Of a DNA stretch of 64,000 bases, positions 60,929 to 64,000 are shown piece by piece (the stretch's first letter is position 1; each line of letters opens with the position of its first letter). The translations under genes and the position numbers were made by a program. The stretch comes from Zopfochytrium polystomum (lineage: Eukaryota > Chytridiomycota > Chytridiomycetes > Chytridiales > Chytridiaceae). The stretch spans positions 496,001 through 560,000 of the forward strand of contig JAIVFJ010000012.1 in NCBI GenBank assembly GCA_025765615.1. The letters are read 5' to 3'. The notes beneath the pieces were generated by a model. That model was not told the origin of the DNA. It saw nothing but the letters and a program-made list of their open reading frames with translations, and made no database searches.

Positions 60929-61509
60929 ATGCGAGTATTAGGACTATTAACGGAGGCAGGTTACAAATTTGTACATGATAAGATAATAATTATGAATATG
61001 ATAATCAGAGAGAATTTACAGGATGTGTGAGTCACATAGACATATATAATGAAGAAACAGGAAAAATGGAAACATCATGTGAATGTGGAGGGGATCAAAA
61101 TGAAGTGAGATACAGACCAGACTTTCTATTACAAGGGGTAAGGAAAAGACATTATGTGATAGTGGAGGTAGATGAACAGCAGCATAACAATGAAAAGCGA
61201 TACACATATGAAACGGAGAAAGAGAGGATGTTACGAATAAGGAAGAAGCTGGACAAGCCTGTAGTATTCATAAGATATAACCCAGATCCATTCAAAAAGG
61301 AATTACCCAGAACAAAAATAGAAAAGGTATTATTAAAAATGGTAAAGAAGAGTATGAAGCATGAGACAACAGAAGTTATATATATATGTTATGGGAAGGA
61401 GTTCAACAGAAAATACATAGTAGAGTTTGAGGAGGCAAACACAATGAAATTACGAGAAAACAAGAAAAAGCCAATAATAAGGAAGGAGCAATTGGTGGAC
61501 ACTTATTAA
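60929..61509 (+). CDS. PD-(D/E)XK-like endonuclease of giant-virus type (one frameshift)
   Basis: ATG 60929 starts MRVLGLLTEAGYKFVHDK. The frame changes near 60990 and continues to TAA 61507-61509. The second part has YRPDFLLQG (Asp), HYVIVEVDEQQHNN (Glu-x-Asp-Glu), YETEKERMLRI and PVVFIRYNPDPF. This order, RPDF ... EVDE-QH ... RYNPD, is typical of a restriction-like nuclease family found in Mimivirus-like viruses. A CECGG string lies before the Asp. The stop codon lies inside an inverted repeat shared with the converging polymerase gene. Confidence 0.6.
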
Positions 61510-61569
61510 AAAAAAATTGCTTACTCGAGCGTCCCCGCCTACCGGCTAACTCGTGAATTTTTTTTTAAT
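61505..61569. terminator. 14-bp inverted repeat between convergent genes
   Basis: ATT-A9-TT (61505-61518) and AA-T9-AAT (61556-61569) are perfect complements around 37 bases. The plus-strand nuclease stop (61507-61509) and the minus-strand polymerase stop (61565-61567) each lie in one arm. Probably a bidirectional 3'-end signal of the hairpin type used by Mimivirus-like viruses. Confidence 0.6.
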
Positions 61570-62437
61570 CACCATTATGTTCCTCCACGAAAACTTTCAT
61601 TTCTTCTTTTGCTTTATTAACATCCATATTCTCAGGATTCCATTTCTCTTCCATTGGCTTTTCTACTAATTTTACTTCATAACCAGTTTCTTTTTTCACT
61701 GTTCTCTCCACTTCCAAGAGTTTTATCTTTTACACTATTCTTCTCAATTGTTAGTCCATCAAACATTAAAGTTCCTATTTCTAGATCCATTTCCTTGAAC
61801 TTTTTATACATAACCATCAATATTTGATTTTCAATATCTTGTAAGACAAGTGATAAAAAACTTCCTTTTACATTTTCCTTTTCTTTTTCGAAACATCAGA
61901 CATTTTAGTACTATATACCCAAGACAGTTTATCAACAAATCCATTTTCACCATTTCTTCCATATATTACATTCAACATTTTATCAATATCATCGTTGTAA
62001 CTGTAAAACTCAGAGTTATATAACATTTTTATTACCTTTTCTTTATCTAATCCATACTTATTTAAAACTTCTTCTCTATTCGTTACATAGTTCTTTAAGA
62101 ATTCATTTTGGCCAAAATTTTCTTTCTTCATCAATTGATCTAACAGAACTGGATGACAGTTTTTAATATCAATGTCTATATACATACCATCCATAAGATA
62201 ATGTCTTACTATTTTTGCCATGTCTTGATTGCCTTTGTCTGCATAAAGTCTTCCATATTTATCAGTATTTGCAAATGAATACTTAACTTTTATCTCTCCC
62301 ATTTTATTCACTTTGCATTTTCCCAAGTTATCATGTATACTTTTTGTTCTATCTTCTTCTGTATTAATTATCTTATTGCATTTCAACACTTGTTCAATCT
62401 TTTTAGTGTTCATTTTTTCTACTAATACTATATCCAT
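61565..62437 (-). pseudogene. TV-Pol-like family-A-related polymerase (frameshifted near 3' end)
   Basis: ATG 62437 (an upstream open stretch reaches 62497 without ATG). YGRLYADKGNQDM precedes YIDIDIKNCHPVLLDQL, which fits polymerase motif A. NREEVLNKYGLDKEKVIKML fits motif B. After frame changes near 61870 and 61715, GTLMFDGLTIEK fits motif C, and TGYEVKLVEKPMEEKW ends the protein. This set matches the transposon-virus polymerases (TV-Pol) known from virophages and Polinton-like elements, where they are often fused to an SF3 helicase. Here the helicase is a separate gene 2 kb away. About 285 residues. The Ty3 fragment lies 80 bases upstream. Confidence 0.55.
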
Positions 62438-62516
62438 TTTACTTTTATGCTTTAAAAAGTAAACAGAATATTTTTTCACTTTTTGAACGCGCGTCAATTT
62501 AAAATTATTTCAATTT

Positions 62517-63464
62517 CTACTCTTCCAAGGTCTCAGGGATGTGCAGAGACTGGGAGAGCATGTCTTGGATGGACTCATGGAGACCATCATGGTACAGCTC
62601 CATCAGAGCTGCATCATTGTATCCAGAGTCTCTGGCTAGTTGCTTGAATTGGTTGGTGTAGGCCACACAAGATTGCTTTCCTTGCTTGATATGCTTGAGC
62701 TTGGATCTTGCTGTCCAAGATGCGTAGGGGTCACCAAAGGTAGCCTCCAGCCCCTCCCAGAGCTCTTGCAGGGTGGTGGGTGTGCTTGGGAGAGATCTGT
62801 ACCATGATTGAGCTTGACCAGACAGGAGGGTGCTTGTGAAAAGAACCTTGACTTGCTCACTGGGAAATCTTGAAGGTTGGAGAAGGATGACATTCTCCAC
62901 AGTGGCCATAAAGTTCCTGAGGTCTTTGGCTAGCCCAGTGAACTTGTCAGGGCTGGGAACCTTGGGCTCTCTTGCTTGGTTGGCTTGGGGCAGGGGAAGA
63001 GCTTGATGTTCTTGTTGGTGAAGTTGTTGTTGAAGTTGGTGTGTCTGTCTTGAAGGGGCTTGTAATTGGTCCATCAAGGCTTGGAAGGCAGTTGCATCAG
63101 GGAAGGTGTTGTTTGGGTCAGACATGATGGCAGGCAGTAGTAGGAGAGGGTGAAGTGAATTATGATGTCAGGAACAGGGCAGGACAGGACAAGGCAGACA
63201 AGGAACTGAGAGGAGTGATGATTGTATTGGAAACAATAATTCACTTGAGGGATGGGACAGGTCCCCCCATCCCCCTTTTATACCTTTTGAGAGTCTTCCT
63301 TGTCAAGTCTCAAAGAAAGTTCCAGAAAAAGCAATTAGTAATACAATGATACCAATGATACCAATGACAACAAGACAAGTCAGGAAAGCAAAGAAGGTTC
63401 CAGAAGGTTCCATGAAGGAATGTTCTAGAAGGTTCCAGAGGTTTCCAGAGGGTGATTCATAACA
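62517..63464 (-). mobile_element. 3'-truncated second Ty3 copy (LTR + part of gag)
   Basis: LTR 63166-63464 (299 bp), 54 bp shorter than the complete element by loss of one GGAACCTTCTAGAACATTCC-type repeat, with several substitutions. Gag starts at ATG 63125 and matches the other copy until GAAGAGTA at ~62518, where viral DNA begins. The same self-priming site (ATAATTCACTT) follows the LTR. No target duplication, so it was truncated or rearranged. Unlike the other copy, the gag part has no LINE in it. Confidence 0.9.
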
Positions 63465-64000
63465 ATGCTGTTATCAGTCATTTCTTGTATTTTTCGTGCA
63501 ACTTGGTCAGTATCCTTTGAGTTTATGTCTTCATTTATTAATATATTGTTTTGCTGATTAATAGTTAATGCTTGGTAAATGTTTGGTGCATTTTCTCTGG
63601 TTATTTCATATTTCTCGTCTTGTGGATATTAAATGTACAGTTGTCACAGGACACTTCATAACCATGCTTCAAATCACAATTTGCTGTGAATCTTATTTTC
63701 TTACATTTCTTGCTCAGTGCAGCATGTAATGCTAACAACAACCCATGGTGAATGTCATCAGCTTGCTTTGCAACTATAACATTGTTCTTTATTTGAGGAA
63801 CATCATGTACCAAGTTTACTTTGAACATTTCACTTAGCTTGTCCATCTCCTTTTTTAACTTTTGGTTTTTAGTTTTATTCTGTATTTTACTGAATAATTC
63901 AAAGTTATCTTCTTTCAGCCACATCAACAAAGTTCCCACCTTTACAATATTCGTGGATTTGCCTTTTTTCAAACTTGACCAGTCACTTTCATGTAGTACT
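63465..64000 (-). pseudogene. Viral-type hypothetical protein, open at window edge
   Basis: Minus frame 63972-63601 (KVGTLLMWLKEDNFELFSKI; KHGYEVSCDNCTFN with a C-x2-C pair) continues after a frame change near 63620 to the Ty3 fragment at 63464 (NAPNIYQALTINQQNN...). AT-rich and on the polymerase strand. Not recognised. It may be the upstream part of the polymerase gene or the start of a separate replication protein. Confidence 0.4.

Noticed and set aside
1..64000. Bacterial or phage origin of the window
   Set aside because: Spliceosomal introns, LTR retrotransposons, a mitochondrial presequence and a RasGAP gene show eukaryotic DNA.

Overview
The window looks like nuclear DNA of a eukaryote, most likely a zoosporic (chytrid-like) fungus. 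This is inferred from two GC-rich, intron-bearing host genes of fungal type (a Gap1/Sar1-class RasGAP and a mitochondrial methylmalonate-semialdehyde dehydrogenase), from a Tf1/sushi-type chromodomain Ty3 retrotransposon, and from AT-rich giant-virus-like blocks that carry a Fanzor nuclease. No species can be named from the sequence alone.

Layout. 1-5.1 kb: tandem copies of a large F-box-like gene, the second broken. 5.1-19.8 kb: an AT-rich block of virus-like genes. It holds small F-box-like proteins, a KOW...NADAR protein, an IS607/IS605-type Fanzor element inserted into a duplicated piece of that gene, a D5N-like protein, an MSV199/T5orf172 protein, a repeat-rich protein and a fibre-like protein cut off at 19.8 kb. 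19.9-27.4 kb: a dead DD34E transposase, an unknown broken gene, CT-rich satellites and a solo Copia LTR. 29.1-32.0 kb: the host RasGAP on the minus strand. 33.8-48.4 kb: a nested transposon stack, with a LINE inside the gag gene of a Ty3 element that itself sits inside the 5' LTR of a decayed Copia element. 50.6-56.1 kb: a host hypothetical gene and the ten-exon dehydrogenase gene. 57.4 kb: a second solo Copia LTR with an intact target-site duplication. 58.2-64.0 kb: a second AT-rich viral block with a D5-type SF3 helicase, a PD-(D/E)XK-like nuclease, a TV-Pol-like polymerase and a 3'-truncated second Ty3 copy.

How the parts relate. The two viral blocks together hold replication genes (polymerase, helicase, nuclease), a KOW protein, DNA-binding/GIY-YIG-like proteins and a fibre-like protein, which is what remnants of one endogenised large DNA virus or virus-like element would leave. 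Both blocks end abruptly against non-viral sequence. The Ty3 element shows a complete expression logic: TATA box, self-priming primer-binding site, gag, a textbook -1 frameshift signal, and pol with a chromodomain.

Limits. Many genes of the AT-rich blocks change frame at short A or T runs rather than at nonsense substitutions. Uncorrected long-read homopolymer errors explain this at least as well as decay, so 'pseudogene' is provisional there. All family calls are by eye; no searches, folding or alignments were run.
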